A stretch of 64,000 nt of DNA from Meconema thalassinum (Eukaryota > Arthropoda > Insecta > Orthoptera > Tettigoniidae): contig OX336388.2 of NCBI GenBank assembly GCA_946902985.2, forward strand, positions 288,030,526-288,094,525, written 5' to 3'. A model generated the notes under the pieces. It was not told the origin of the DNA and ran no database searches. It saw only the letters and a list, made by a program, of their open reading frames with translations. Shown here one piece after another: positions 33,600 to 42,839 of this stretch (the first letter of the stretch is position 1; each line of letters opens with the position of its first letter). The position numbers and the translations under genes were made by a program.

Positions 33600-33765
33600 C
33601 GCGGCAGTGCTGAGAATTTTAATACATGTCTCTGGGTTGGATCGCACAGCTTCATGAGACAAACCTGAGAACACTTGGGTTCGAATCCCACCTCAGCCAT
33701 CTAGGAGGTGTTTTATGCTTGGTATCCCACTTCAACTCCAGGAAAATGCCGCTCCAGCTGGCTTC
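33600..33765 (+). mobile_element. Degenerate S1-type SINE fragment
   Basis: Contains GGGTTCGAATCCCACCTCAG (B-box-like) followed by the S1 body phrase CTTCAACTCCAGGAAAATGCC. The head is eroded. Confidence 0.55.
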
Positions 33766-33845
33766 TTCTCAATTCTAGTTTCAATAACAAAATTCCATTC
33801 TGCTACAGATACCCAAGTACACGTGGCTGATTGTCAACCTTATAG

Positions 33846-34080
33846 TATAGCGACTAGCATTGTTAGCTGTCGCCCCAGAGATCCGGGTTCGATTCCCGGC
33901 TCTGACAAGTAATTTTAATTCTGGTGTGGGGGCTGGAAAACGGTACATTCAGCCTCGTGAGGGAAAACTGAAGAGGAGAGTCCGATTCCTCCCTCAGCCA
34001 CCTGGAAGTGGTTTTCTGTATTCTACTCCAGGAATTTGCAGGGATGGTTCCTAACGCAAGGCCTCGGCCACCTCCTGCCT
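33846..34080 (+). mobile_element. tRNA-derived SINE S1
   Basis: A-box-like TAGTATAGCGACTAGCATTG, B box GGTTCGATTCCCGGCTCTG at 33887-33905, then body phrases CTCAGCCACCTGGAAGTGG and AGGCCTCGGCCACC. The same order as the split copy at 15776-16054 and 30235-30463. Confidence 0.8.
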
Positions 34081-34084
34081 TATC

Positions 34085-34205
34085 TTATTACCAATACACA
34101 CACTAGTACAGCCATCACAATAATACAGGTTATCAGTCACACACACCCAAATACACGGGGTTCTATGACCACTATGTTGCTATGCCCATAAAATGGGCAA
34201 CAGCA
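34085..34205 (+). repeat. Diverged S2-tail-like piece
   Basis: CACACACTAGTACAGCCATCA and ACACCCAAATACACGGGG parallel the S2 tail, appended to the S1 SINE. 34206-34478 shows nothing recognisable. Confidence 0.5.
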
Positions 34206-34476
34206 TCAACAACTAAACAATATCGATAAGTATTTTTACGACTAGAATAAGGTGGTCAAGTTATTTCGACGGGTCTGCAGAGTAAAGATCTTCATCAGGT
34301 TGGACTAAAGTCGGAAGACATTTCAAACCGCACTAAGTTTAGGTCATTTATCGACAAATCCTAAGGATACTACGATGTACAGGGGTTGGACGGAAGAATG
34401 CGAAGATTTTGGGCGGCGAAGATGGCTTCCAATAATGTGTAATTCTTGCCTAACGTGGTCGTTGAAGGCCGTAAAC

Positions 34477-34478
<2 letters not shown>

Positions 34479-34519
<41 letters not shown>
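34479..34519. repeat. (AT)n microsatellite
   Basis: About twenty AT units. Confidence 0.95.
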
Positions 34520-34521
<2 letters not shown>

Positions 34522-34532
34522 AAGTAGGAATT

Positions 34533-34632
34533 TTGGTTGGTTCCTTAGTTTAGGGGCTGCGACAACGCGGTCATTTAGCCCCATGTAGTTTTGGTGAGTG
34601 TAAAATCTGTCTGATAAACGGCGTTAAAACAC
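34533..34632 (-). repeat. S2 SINE tail, isolated, minus strand
   Basis: GGGGCTGCGACAACGCGGTC and GTAAAATCTGTCTGATAAAC match the reversed S2 tail. No head follows. 34633-34869 shows nothing else. Confidence 0.65.
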
Positions 34633-34869
34633 GTTCAGGAGAAAGACATGTCAAGTGATATGGTACTGGACAGACCTTGATTCAGAGAACTAGTTGAGAA
34701 TCATTAATTAATTAAAAGTCATTTCATTCCCACCCATGAAGGGTGGGTGGGCCCCTATAGATGGCAGCACCATCTCTTGGGCCAGGAGAGGAGGAAGAGT
34801 TGGAGAAGGTGTAGGTGTTGAAGTGGGGAATGGGGAGTAAAGAGAGTCGGATGGACCTCTTGGTTAAGA

Positions 34870-35365
34870 TTCAAGTTTTTGAAAATTTTGAAGTTTCGTT
34901 ATTTATGAATTTTTTATTTTGGATTTTTTGGATTAAAAAAATTGAAATTTTGGGAATTTTTAAAAGAATTTTAAAATTTTGAACTTTTGGATTTTAGAAA
35001 TTTTGAATATTTTTAAAGAATTTTGTAAACTTAAAACTTTGAATTTCTTTTAATATTTTGGAAATTTTGGAATTTTGGGATTTTTTAAAAGAATTTTGTA
35101 ATTTTGAAACTTTGGAATTTTTAAAGTTTTTTTTTGAAATTTTATAGTTTTGGTATTTTTTAATGAATTTTGTAATTTTGAAATTTTGGAATTTATTTAA
35201 AAGATTTTAGAAATTTTGGAATTTTGGGATTTTTTGAAAGAATTTTTAAATTTTAAAATTTTTAAATTTTGGAATTTTGGGATTTTTTTTACGAATTTTG
35301 AAATTTTGGAAATTAAAATTTTGAAATTTTTATTTATTTATTTATTTCATTATTTATTTATTTTT
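34870..35365. repeat. AT-rich degenerate minisatellite
   Basis: Irregular array of TTTTGGAATTTTGGGATTTTT-like 15-25 bp units, ending in (TTTA)n at about 35328-35365. Confidence 0.9.
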
Positions 35366-35510
35366 TCATCAATATTCAGACCACCCAAACATTAGGTACA
35401 TCCAACAGACCCTGGACGTAGGAGCGGAGAAAGAGCCGCAGCGAGAAGTTCACGGATTCGGGAGGACAAGAACTAAAGACCAATGGGCATATCGATGTAG
35501 CAATAATAAC

Positions 35511-36060
35511 TAGGGCCCGAATGTTGATGCCATAAAAAAAGTTTTAAAAATGCACTTTAAATTTTCAAAAATGACTGTAATAAAAGACCTAAAAATTCGA
35601 AAAATGCACTATAAAATGGAGAAAATGATCTTATAATAATAAACTCACCAATATTTCAAAAAATGCACTATAACATGGAGAAAATTATCTTTTAAGTTTT
35701 AATAATAAACTGGCCAATATTTCTAAAATGAAATCTTAAGCTCAAACTGAAAAGTCAATCAAAATAGATTTATAGCACTTAACAAAAGGTTTATGTTCAC
35801 TTTAGTCTGAGTTGCACTGCACTACGAATGTCATTCTGATGTTGTCAAATGTAAATGATCTGCGGTTATCAGCCAACTACTTGTTATATCTCGAAAAGCT
35901 GCGTTCAACATCAACTGATGTGATCGGAGCGTACTTGAAGTGAGGAAGGTCGTTTGCTGGTAAATCCTCCTCAATCCCATCCATGCAGTAGTCTTCACCA
36001 GAAATAATGTCTGTGATTTTGCAAAATATTTTATAGTCGGTGTTTTAGTCCAGCACTTTT
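35511..36060 (-). pseudogene. hAT transposase C-terminal remnant with a terminal sequence
   Basis: On the minus strand 35870-36040 reads DLPHFKYAPITSVDVERSFS followed by RYNK, a stop, then LADNRRSF. This is the signature of the hAT dimerisation domain at the transposase C-terminus. One stop codon interrupts it. Downstream are AT-rich repeats with AAAAATGCACT phrases and a candidate terminal sequence AGGGCCCGAATGTTGATGCC at 35511-35530. The DDE core and other end are not found. Confidence 0.7.
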
Positions 36061-36510
36061 TTTTTCACTAAAATATAACCAAAAGAATCTACCAAACTTA
36101 AAAAAATCTCTTAAAATGGAGAAATTGGAAAAAAATGCAAAAATATGCAAATTAAAAATGACATATTTGAAGACGGGGTGGCCCGTCCGAAGTTTCTATG
36201 TAGGCTACCTCAGCATTGTTTTAGACAACTCAGTAAAAAGATGACATGTCATCAACATCCGGGCCTAATAACAACAATGTGTGGCCTCAACTGTTTTGGC
36301 GTAGATTTATTGAGTTGGGGCATTTGAGGCGATCTACTCGCCAATTTCCGCGTTCTGTTTAAAACTGCCATCTGGTGGAGGAATCTAGCACTGTGGCTGA
36401 GACGCACAGTAATTAATTTTGACTTGCAATCACCAAATGTGATACTAGAGATCTTTTCGGATCTCACATCATGTTGCTCAGAGTGTTGCCTTTTAAAATT
36501 CCGACTTCTG
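36061..36510. other. Spacer, possibly further hAT-derived sequence
   Basis: Continues the AAAAATGCAA-type phrases to about 36170, then nothing recognisable. Confidence 0.35.
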
Positions 36511-36845
36511 TGGCTTCGTTGGTAGCATGCTGAGCTTCTATGTCGGCCGAAATCGTCGGACTTTTTAAGAGCATTAAATATCCTTCAGTATGACTTCCTT
36601 ATGAGAGGAAGTAAAGCCGGTGGTTCCATGTCATAGATTTATGGCATGAAAAAGAACGTTCCACTAACTACACATGTGGAAGCTAAAATGTGTAGGTTAG
36701 AATAATGATAATGCTCTATTAGTTTCAACGTTCACCGCCTGGTGCTGACTGTGATGCAATTTAGTAGCCAATTTCTCCAGGTAGCAAAAGTAGGAACTAC
36801 TTCAAAGTATTGTCTGCAGTTCTTACTTGAATTAAAAACGGATTT
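36511..36845 (+). mobile_element. tRNA-derived SINE S2, first part (split by LINE A)
   Basis: Diverged head (TTCGTTGGTAGCATGCTGAG, lacking the anticodon side) and body. The sequence breaks at AATTAAAAACGGAT, and the tail resumes after the LINE at 37527-37655, so the SINE was invaded by LINE A. Confidence 0.75.
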
Positions 36846-37526
36846 TGTTGTTGTTTGAGTCTTCAGTCTTTTCACTGGTTTGATGCAGCACTCCATGCCT
36901 CCCTGTCCTCAGCTAATCGTTTCATCTCTACATAGCTACAACACCCTACAGTACGTCCAAGGCAATCTGTTGATCATATTCTAACCTTGGTCTACCCCTA
37001 CAGTTCTTGTCCTTGACCCTTCCTTCCATAACTAAGCTTGCTATTCCTGGGTGTCTTAGTATGTGTCCTACCAACCCATCTCTTCTCTTCATGAGCAGTC
37101 GCCAGAAACATCTCTCCTCTCCCACTAGCCTTAATACCTCTTCATTTGTTACCCTATCTACCCATCTGATCTTCATCATACTCCTGCAACACCACATTTC
37201 AAACGCTTCAATTCTCCTCTTTTTTGCTGCTCCATTAGTCCAAGTTTCACTTCCATAGAGCGCCACGCTCCAGACAAAGGCCTTCAAAAATGACTTCCTA
37301 ATACCTAAATCTATATTCGATGTCAACAGATTCCTTTTCTGTAGAAATGCTTTCCTTGCCTGAGCTAACCTACTGTTTATATCCTCTTTGCTTCGTCCAT
37401 CACTGGTTATTTTGCTTCCTGAGTAACAGAAGTCTCCTACTTCCTTTAGTTTTTCACCTGCCTATTTGATGTCCATAGAGGTTTCTGATTTATTTCGGGT
37501 GCATAATATTTTGGTTTTACATTTAC
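36846..37526 (-). pseudogene. LINE family A, 5'-truncated, inside a SINE
   Basis: The minus-strand frame 37326-36946 holds the C-terminal region (RKSFLKAFVWSVALYGSETW... RWVDRVTNEEV). The 3' tail is (TTG)n-GAGTCTTCAGTC at 36846-36870. The frame breaks before the RT domain is reached, and the 5' end is cut at about 37526. Confidence 0.85.
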
Positions 37527-37655
37527 AGATAACACACACTAATACAGCCATCACAATTAACACCGGTTATCAGACAGATTTTACACACACCAAAAGTATA
37601 CGGGGCTACATGACCGCGTTGTCGCAGTCCCTAAACTAAGGAACCAACCAACCAA
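37527..37655 (+). mobile_element. tRNA-derived SINE S2, second part (tail)
   Basis: ATAACACACACTAATACAGC through GGAACCAACCAACC, continuous with 36511-36845 when the LINE is removed, as judged from the uninterrupted copy at 33159-33575. Confidence 0.75.
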
Positions 37656-38227
37656 AATTCCTACTTCCTTGACCGGGAATCGACCCCTCGCCCTCTGACG
37701 CGCCGAGGAAGCTAAACAAGCTCTAACTTGTGTTTGCTCTATCTGTGCTTTACATGACCCAATAGCTTCATTTGTCGGTGGGTGCTTTCTTCAGTAACTC
37801 TGCGGTTTTCCCAACCAGGCTCAATTAAAAATATTCACGTGTGAAACAGAGCGAAAATTGTTCCTCACTCGTCGTAATTCATGAGACTAATTAACCAGAG
37901 GTAGGGGAACCGCACAATTGTGCTCAACCACACATAAACACATTAGGTGAGGAAATAAAACAGTGGTCGCCTTGTTTTATATCGCTGTACCGGCTGCGGC
38001 TCTGATAAATGATCTGTTACCTCCTGATTTGGAGCCACATAGGCGATCCACTCCCCAGTTTCATTGTCGCAAACAAACCAGGACACTATTGTGTGACCCG
38101 TGTCTTTCTTTGCTTGTAATAAAGTTGTGAGGAAATGCTCCTCCACTGGAGTTGCATAAATCTGTAATACCTTCTTTGGTATCCAACAGAGAGAAAGCGA
38201 CCAATAAATAGTTTATGTTCGACCCTG
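37656..38227. other. Spacer, nothing recognised
   Basis: One 67-codon minus-strand ORF without a known domain. Confidence 0.4.
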
Positions 38228-38702
38228 ACTATGTCAGAAAACTGTATCATAATGATGGTCATTTTAATACTATTTTTCATTATGAAACAGTTCCTCCCAC
38301 CAATCACAGCTCAAGAAACAGTTGTTTGACCAATTAGATAAGGCTAGGATCGTGCCTGCACTGAGTTCCAAGGCCTTCTAATTTAAATTTCACGGCGTTG
38401 CCTAGTGTCATAGTGGCGTAATCGAGGAGGCCATGGTCAAATACAAGGGATTCTCTGCGTCCCATGCGCTCTGTTCAGTACATAAAACTGGCGAAATCTC
38501 GGCAGATATTTATGAACATTTATGTTCGAACATAAAATAGATATAATAATTATCGTCGAACATAAACAGTCGTATGCAACTCGCCTATAATGGTAATTAA
38601 GACACTCGTAAGGAAATTATAAAACTCGCGTACGCTCGTTTAATAAACATATTCGTGTCTTAATTATTACCAGTATAGGCTCGTTGCATAATGTACTATA
38701 AC
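38228..38702 (+). mobile_element. Fold-back repeat family F, copy 3 (short form)
   Basis: Begins near ATGTCAGAAAACTGTATCAT and ends GGCTCGTTGCATAATGTACTAT. The last 130 nt (38568-38700) form an imperfect palindrome: ATGCAACTCGCCTATAATGG and CCAGTATAGGCTCGTTGCAT. It lacks the central segment present in copies 2 and 4. Confidence 0.8.
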
Positions 38703-38770
38703 GCATTTATGATTGCTGTTTCCGATAAACCCTGATTCTATCTCGCGTATAACTAACTAACCTGTACACA

Positions 38771-38779
38771 AGTAATGAG
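38771..38779. other. Target-site duplication of a LINE A copy, left
   Basis: AGTAATGAG, repeated at 39497-39505 after the (CAA)n tail. Confidence 0.6.
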
Positions 38780-39496
38780 GAAAGAATTCTTGATGAAAAT
38801 CAAGAAATCTAGAACAAAAATATTGGAATGCAGCCGAAATAAATCAGAAACCTGTATGGACATAAAATTGGCAGGTGAAAAGCCAAAGGAAGTAGGAGAC
38901 TTCTGTTACTTAGGAAGCAAAATAGCCAGTGATGGACGAAGCAAAGAAGATATAAAAAGTAGATTAGCACAAGCAAGAAAAGAATTTCTACAGAAAAGGA
39001 TTCTGTTGACATAGAATATGGATTTAGGTATTCGGAAGTCATTTTTGAAAGCCTTTGTCTGGAGTGTGGTGCTCTATGGAAGTGAAACTTGGACTATTGG
39101 TGCAGCAGAAAAGAGGAGAATTGAAGCATTTGAAATGTGGTGTTACAGGAGAATAACGAAAATCAGATGGGTAGATAGGGTTTCAAACGAAGAGGTATTA
39201 ATACGATTGGGAGGGGAGAGATGTTTCTGGCGACTGGTAATGTAGAGAAGAGATAGGTAGGTAGGACACATACTAAGACATCCAGGAATAGCAAGCTTAG
39301 TTATGGAAGGAGGGTCGAGGACAAGAACTGTTGGGGTAGACCAAGGTTATAATATGCTAAACAGATTGCCTCGGATGTAGGGTGTGGTAGCTATGTAGAG
39401 ATGAGACGATTAGCTCAGACAAAGAGGCATGGAGGGCTGCATCAAACCAGTCAAATGACTGAAGACTCAAACAACAACAACAACAACAACAAAAAC
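38780..39496 (+). pseudogene. LINE family A, 5'-truncated copy with (CAA)n tail
   Basis: Frames 38775-39014 and 39018-39245 cover the end of RT and the C-terminal region (GDFCYLGSKIASDGRSKEDI, then GSETWTIGAAEKRR) with an intervening stop. The 3' tail GACTGAAGACTCAAACAACAA runs into (CAA)n at 39468-39490. A 9-bp duplication flanks it. Truncated by target-primed reverse transcription and dead. Confidence 0.85.
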
Positions 39497-39508
39497 AGTA
39501 ATGAGATT

Positions 39509-39675
39509 ATAATTAAGTACAAGTTTTTCGGGCTTGTAGGCCGTGGTCCAGACCGGATATCTCCCGACGTTTCACCGGAACCCTTGATAATGCCGGACGC
39601 AGTTTCCGGTGAATCGTCGGGAGATATCCTGTCTGGACCACGGCCTACAAGCAAGAAAAACTTGTACTTAATTAT
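39509..39675. repeat. Near-perfect hairpin, 72-nt arms
   Basis: Arms 39509-39580 and 39604-39675 around a 23-nt loop. GTAGGCCGTGGTCCAGACCG pairs with its complement almost throughout, with only a few mismatches. It starts three bases after the LINE A target duplication. ORFs on both strands are by-products of the symmetry. Confidence 0.9.
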
Positions 39676-39812
39676 GAACGCCGGCCGTGAAAGCCTATGC
39701 TGCTATATCAGTAATGAGATTAATGATATATTTTACGAACTCAGATTGCCGATGATTTTTCCGGAAATAGAACCGAATGGTCCACCGACAAATCCTAGGA
39801 ACGTGAAGAGGA

Positions 39813-40487
39813 ATGGAGAGAAGCAAGACTCGAAACACGTTAAGCTCTCTACAGTATCTTAGGCCATGGGACACCACCAGCAAGTGAAGCTTGGACGTTC
39901 TTGTGTTTCTCTAGAGACGGCAGCACATGCGATGTCTATGAGTAGGGCACGGTTTTGTTTTGCTAACAGTTGTACATCGATAACACAATTGTTGCCAACA
40001 GAATATCGATTGACACTAATATTCTACTATTGTACATACAGATAAATATGAGGATTGGCTTACGTAACAATGAGAATTATATGAACATGCATGCTCGTAA
40101 ATTACAAATGAAATATTATTAAATTCGTACAGTTCTTTTTAGTGCATGTTCAATTAATTAATTTAATAATGCAGCCAAATGACCAGTTATATACATTATG
40201 AATCAAGTTGATTCACAACAGAATTGAGTCAATGATATCCTATATCACGTGATATCTCTCACAGAGTTTCCCACACATACAACAATCACAGTCCGCAAAT
40301 GGCTCATGAAAACGTATGGTCCTACAACACTTGTGATGGAAACCATGCACTGCATATCTGGTAACAAGATGTCTGATCTGATAATTTGCTTCTTTCCAGT
40401 CCGTCATTATCATGGCATCCGTGCTGTAAAATACAGTATCTTTGTTCATTGCTATGTGTTCTCTGACTACCTCTTTGAAGGCCGGCG
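39813..40487 (-). pseudogene. LINE family E copy 1, 3' end
   Basis: The minus-strand frame 40500-40240 carries the extreme C-terminus (APAFKEVVREHIAMNKDT..., then a Cys/His cluster CDCCMCGKLCERYH resembling a zinc finger at the end of R1/I-type ORF2), followed by an AT-rich 3' UTR down to about 39813. The 5' cut is at GGCCGGCG, where the CACAGTG element begins. Copy 2 lies at 41234-44561. Confidence 0.7.
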
Positions 40488-40539
40488 CACAGTGGGTCAT
40501 TAAAAAATTCTCATATAATTGCCGCTCACTATTCTGGGA

Positions 40540-40545
40540 TATAAA
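40540..40545 (+). promoter_or_regulatory. TATA box candidate of the mini-gene
   Basis: TATAAA about 110 bp before the ATG at 40652. Transcription would start near 40570, giving a short 5' UTR. Confidence 0.5.
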
Positions 40546-40651
40546 CGCATCTTAGTGTAAATCTGTCACCAATGTTCGAGCAGTCTGAATTGGAGGGTGA
40601 ATGTAAGTGGCTGTGGTTTGGTTGTCTTTGTGGTTAGTGTGATGTTTTAAG

Positions 40652-41098
40652 ATGGAACATACAGCTAAAGGTAAGATCTTTGTAACGTGTTTCAGTTATT
40701 AATGGGCGTAATTGTTACGTAATTTCAGCTATATTTGCATTATATAATATTTAACTATTATGTTTCAAATTATATTTTCACTTAGATTTTTATTATGCCG
40801 CGTCACTCTGCGTCACTTTCTACTTAATGTAAAATGTAGATAAAGTCTTCTAGTTTACGCCTGTTATAAGATTTTTTACATCTTTTTGCAACTTACTTAG
40901 TTATTTTACGTTTCAGAAAATGCCGCGCAACCAGTTCTCACACTTTTACAACTGTTTGAAGCACTGGGTTCGACGATTATGTCAAAAGTGGAACTTTGTG
41001 ACTTTGTTAAAAGTAAATTAGGGGTAGAAAATTGTTCTGAAGAGATAACAGAATGCTCTATCCAACTCCTAGTCATAGACAATATCTTGCATGTGTAG
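40652..41098 (+). CDS. Two-exon mini-gene, 66-residue hypothetical protein
   Basis: Exon 1 is 40652-40670 (ATG plus 16 nt), ending AAAG|GTAAGA. Exon 2 is 40917-41098, preceded by TTTTACGTTTCAG. The 246-nt intron is GT-AG with near-consensus borders, and splicing keeps frame. The product starts MEHTAK and ends in TAG. Exon 2 codes amphipathic helices (VLTLLQLFEALGST, then VELCDFVKSKLG) and three Cys, and it ends IDNILHV. AATAAA follows 10 nt after the stop (41108-41113). It sits entirely within the 745-bp TIR element. I do not recognise the fold. It could be a captured host exon pair, a remnant of a transposase gene or a genuine accessory protein. Confidence 0.5.
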
Positions 41099-41107
41099 AC
41101 GTAGCTT

Positions 41108-41113
41108 AATAAA
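41108..41113 (+). terminator. Polyadenylation signal of the mini-gene
   Basis: AATAAA, followed 20-25 nt later by TGTTGTTTATT, a GT-rich element as expected. Confidence 0.5.
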
Positions 41114-41233
41114 GGTCTTAACTGTTGTTTATTATGAAGTAAACGAATTATATACGTTGCTTTCACTCTAAATTCATGATTAAAACGTAAAAATAATTTT
41201 GTCCCCCTAGATTTAGATTTTGACCCACTGTGT

Positions 41234-41637
41234 AATGGAGAGAAACACGACTCGAAACACGTTAAGCTCTCTACAATATCTTAGGCCATGGAACAACACC
41301 AGCAAGTGAAGCTTTCTCGTTCTTGTGTTTCTCTAGAGAGGGTAGCACAACGTTAAGCTCTCTACAGTAACTTAGGCCATGGAACAACACCAGCAAGTGA
41401 AGCTTTGACGTTCTTGTGTTTCTCTAGAGACGGCAGCACATGCCTTCGGCTGAGGCGATGTCTATGAGTAGGGCACGGTTTTGTTTTGCTAACAATTGTT
41501 GCCAACAGAATATAGATTGACACTAATATTCTACTATTGTACATACAGATAAATATGAGGATGGGTTTACGTAACAATGAGAATTATATGAACATGCATG
41601 CTCATAAATTACAAATGAAATATTAAATTCGTACAGG
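41234..41637 (-). pseudogene. LINE family E copy 2, 3' UTR with tandem duplication
   Basis: Matches 39813-40131 almost base for base. A segment of about 91 bp (CGTTAAGCTCTCTACA... to ...GGCAGCACA) is present twice, at 41259-41350 and 41351-41440, but once in copy 1. Confidence 0.75.
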
Positions 41638-41638
41638 A

Positions 41639-42224
41639 CATGAGAGACACGTCGTGTCAGCTAGCTTCCGAGCAATACAGCCGCTAACACTCCGAGCTCC
41701 TGCCACGACCAGCGAATACGCCAAGAACCGACGTCAACTGATGGTCCACTTTCCACCGAGGCTCCAGAACATCGCCACCATCTAACCTTATCCAGCCATT
41801 AATAATTTTCCTCCATCCAAGCAACAATTCCTTCTCCTAATCGTCGTTACCCATTGTCGCCCAGCAGCCAAGCTTTCAGCCTACCCCACCTTTAACCATC
41901 CACGTCCAGCAATCCTTATCCCCGAGTTCAACCAAGTAAATCATCCCTCTTACCCGCCAGCAACCAATAACTAATTAATTAATTATAAATAATTGTAGAA
42001 AAATTTAAATGGGAAGTGAAGATTCAAGGAGAAATAATTTCAACTCTGAGATTTGTCGATGACATAGTCATCTTGGCCGACACGCCTGAGGATTTGAATG
42101 AGTTTTTGAATGGTATGGACTCCATTTTGAGGAAAGAATTCATGGTGAAAATTAATAAATGTAAAACAAAAATATTGGAATCCAGCCAAAATAAATCCGA
42201 ATGCTCTATGGACATCAAATTGGC
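41639..42224 (+). repeat. Chimeric insert in LINE E: C-rich segment plus internal LINE A piece
   Basis: 41640-41975 is a C-rich, A-poor stretch without ORF. 42001-42224 is an internal LINE A piece (LRFVDDIVILADTPEDLNEF) that stops in the coding region without the LINE 3' end. Both lie between two segments of LINE E that are contiguous in copy 1. LINE E resumes at CCAAATGGCCAGTT. Pieces lacking the 3' tail are not expected from ordinary LINE insertion. Confidence 0.6.
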
Positions 42225-42500
42225 AGCCAAATGGCCAGTTAGTTACATAATCAATCAAGTTGATTCAAAACAGAATTGAGTCAATGATAGCCTATAAGTC
42301 TATCTGTACAACCCATCACGTGATATCTCTCACAGGGTTTCCCACACATACGACAAACACAGTCCGCACATGGGTCATGAAAACGTATGGTCCTACAACA
42401 CTGTCTTGTGATGGAAACCATGCACTGCATATCTGGTAACAAGATGCCTGAGCTTATAATTTGCTTCTTTTCAGTCCGTCGTTATCATGGCATCAGTGGT
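42225..42500 (-). pseudogene. LINE family E copy 2, C-terminal zinc-finger part
   Basis: The minus-strand reading parallels 40240-40440 (TDWKEANY.LRHLVTRYAVHGFHHK), with frame breaks in the Cys/His cluster. Confidence 0.7.
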
Positions 42501-42504
42501 GTAA

Positions 42505-42835
42505 AATTCAATTAAAAAAAGACACGGATAGTCAGTCTGAAAGACTGGATTTTATATAATTTTAAATGCTAGCAGCAGAGTACCAAGAAGGCAGTGCGAG
42601 AACAGAATTTCAAAATTCTATTTTGTTTCTTCACTGCCTACTTGATTGTTCTCGCAGTGCCTTCCTGAAACTCTGTTCTCGCACTGCCTTCTTGGTATTC
42701 GGCTGCTACATCGTACTCTGACGTCACACACCTCAGTGCTTTCTAGGTGCATTTTGTCCCGTCACCGTAACGTAACGCCAGACCTCAGCGTAACGATGAA
42801 GTCGACAAGATCATTTAAAATGAAATGATAATATC
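42505..42835. mobile_element. Fold-back insertion in LINE E
   Basis: Arms containing TACCAAGAAGGCAGTGCGAG at 42580-42599 and its complement at 42680-42700, extended by AACAGA.TTTCA inside and GCAGC.GA outside. A third partial copy (GTTCTCGCAGTGCCTTC) lies between them. It interrupts LINE E coding sequence that is continuous in copy 1. No ORF. Confidence 0.65.
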
Positions 42836-42839
42836 TTTG

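Larger units (their letters stand above)
40488..41232. mobile_element. 745-bp TIR element (Transib-like ends) carrying a mini-gene
   Basis: Perfect 12-bp terminal inverted repeats, CACAGTGGGTCA at 40488-40499 and its complement at 41221-41232, each followed inward by A/T-rich sequence. CAC(A/G)(A/G)TG ends are typical of Transib transposons, whose preferred 5-bp target is CG-rich. The left flank is CGGCG, but the right flank (TAATG) does not match it, so no duplication is seen. The interior holds a TATA box, two exons and AATAAA. It is far too short for a Transib transposase, so it would depend on one elsewhere. The assignment to Transib is inference. Confidence 0.6.

Noticed and set aside
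35505..35530. Helitron-like end (AATAACTAGGGCCCG on the plus strand, CTAG on the minus)
   Set aside because: No supporting hairpin; hAT transposase remnants just inside make a hAT terminal sequence the better reading.
39401..39862. 153-codon ORF
   Set aside because: It runs through a LINE A tail, the (CAA)n tract and the hairpin; openness is accidental.
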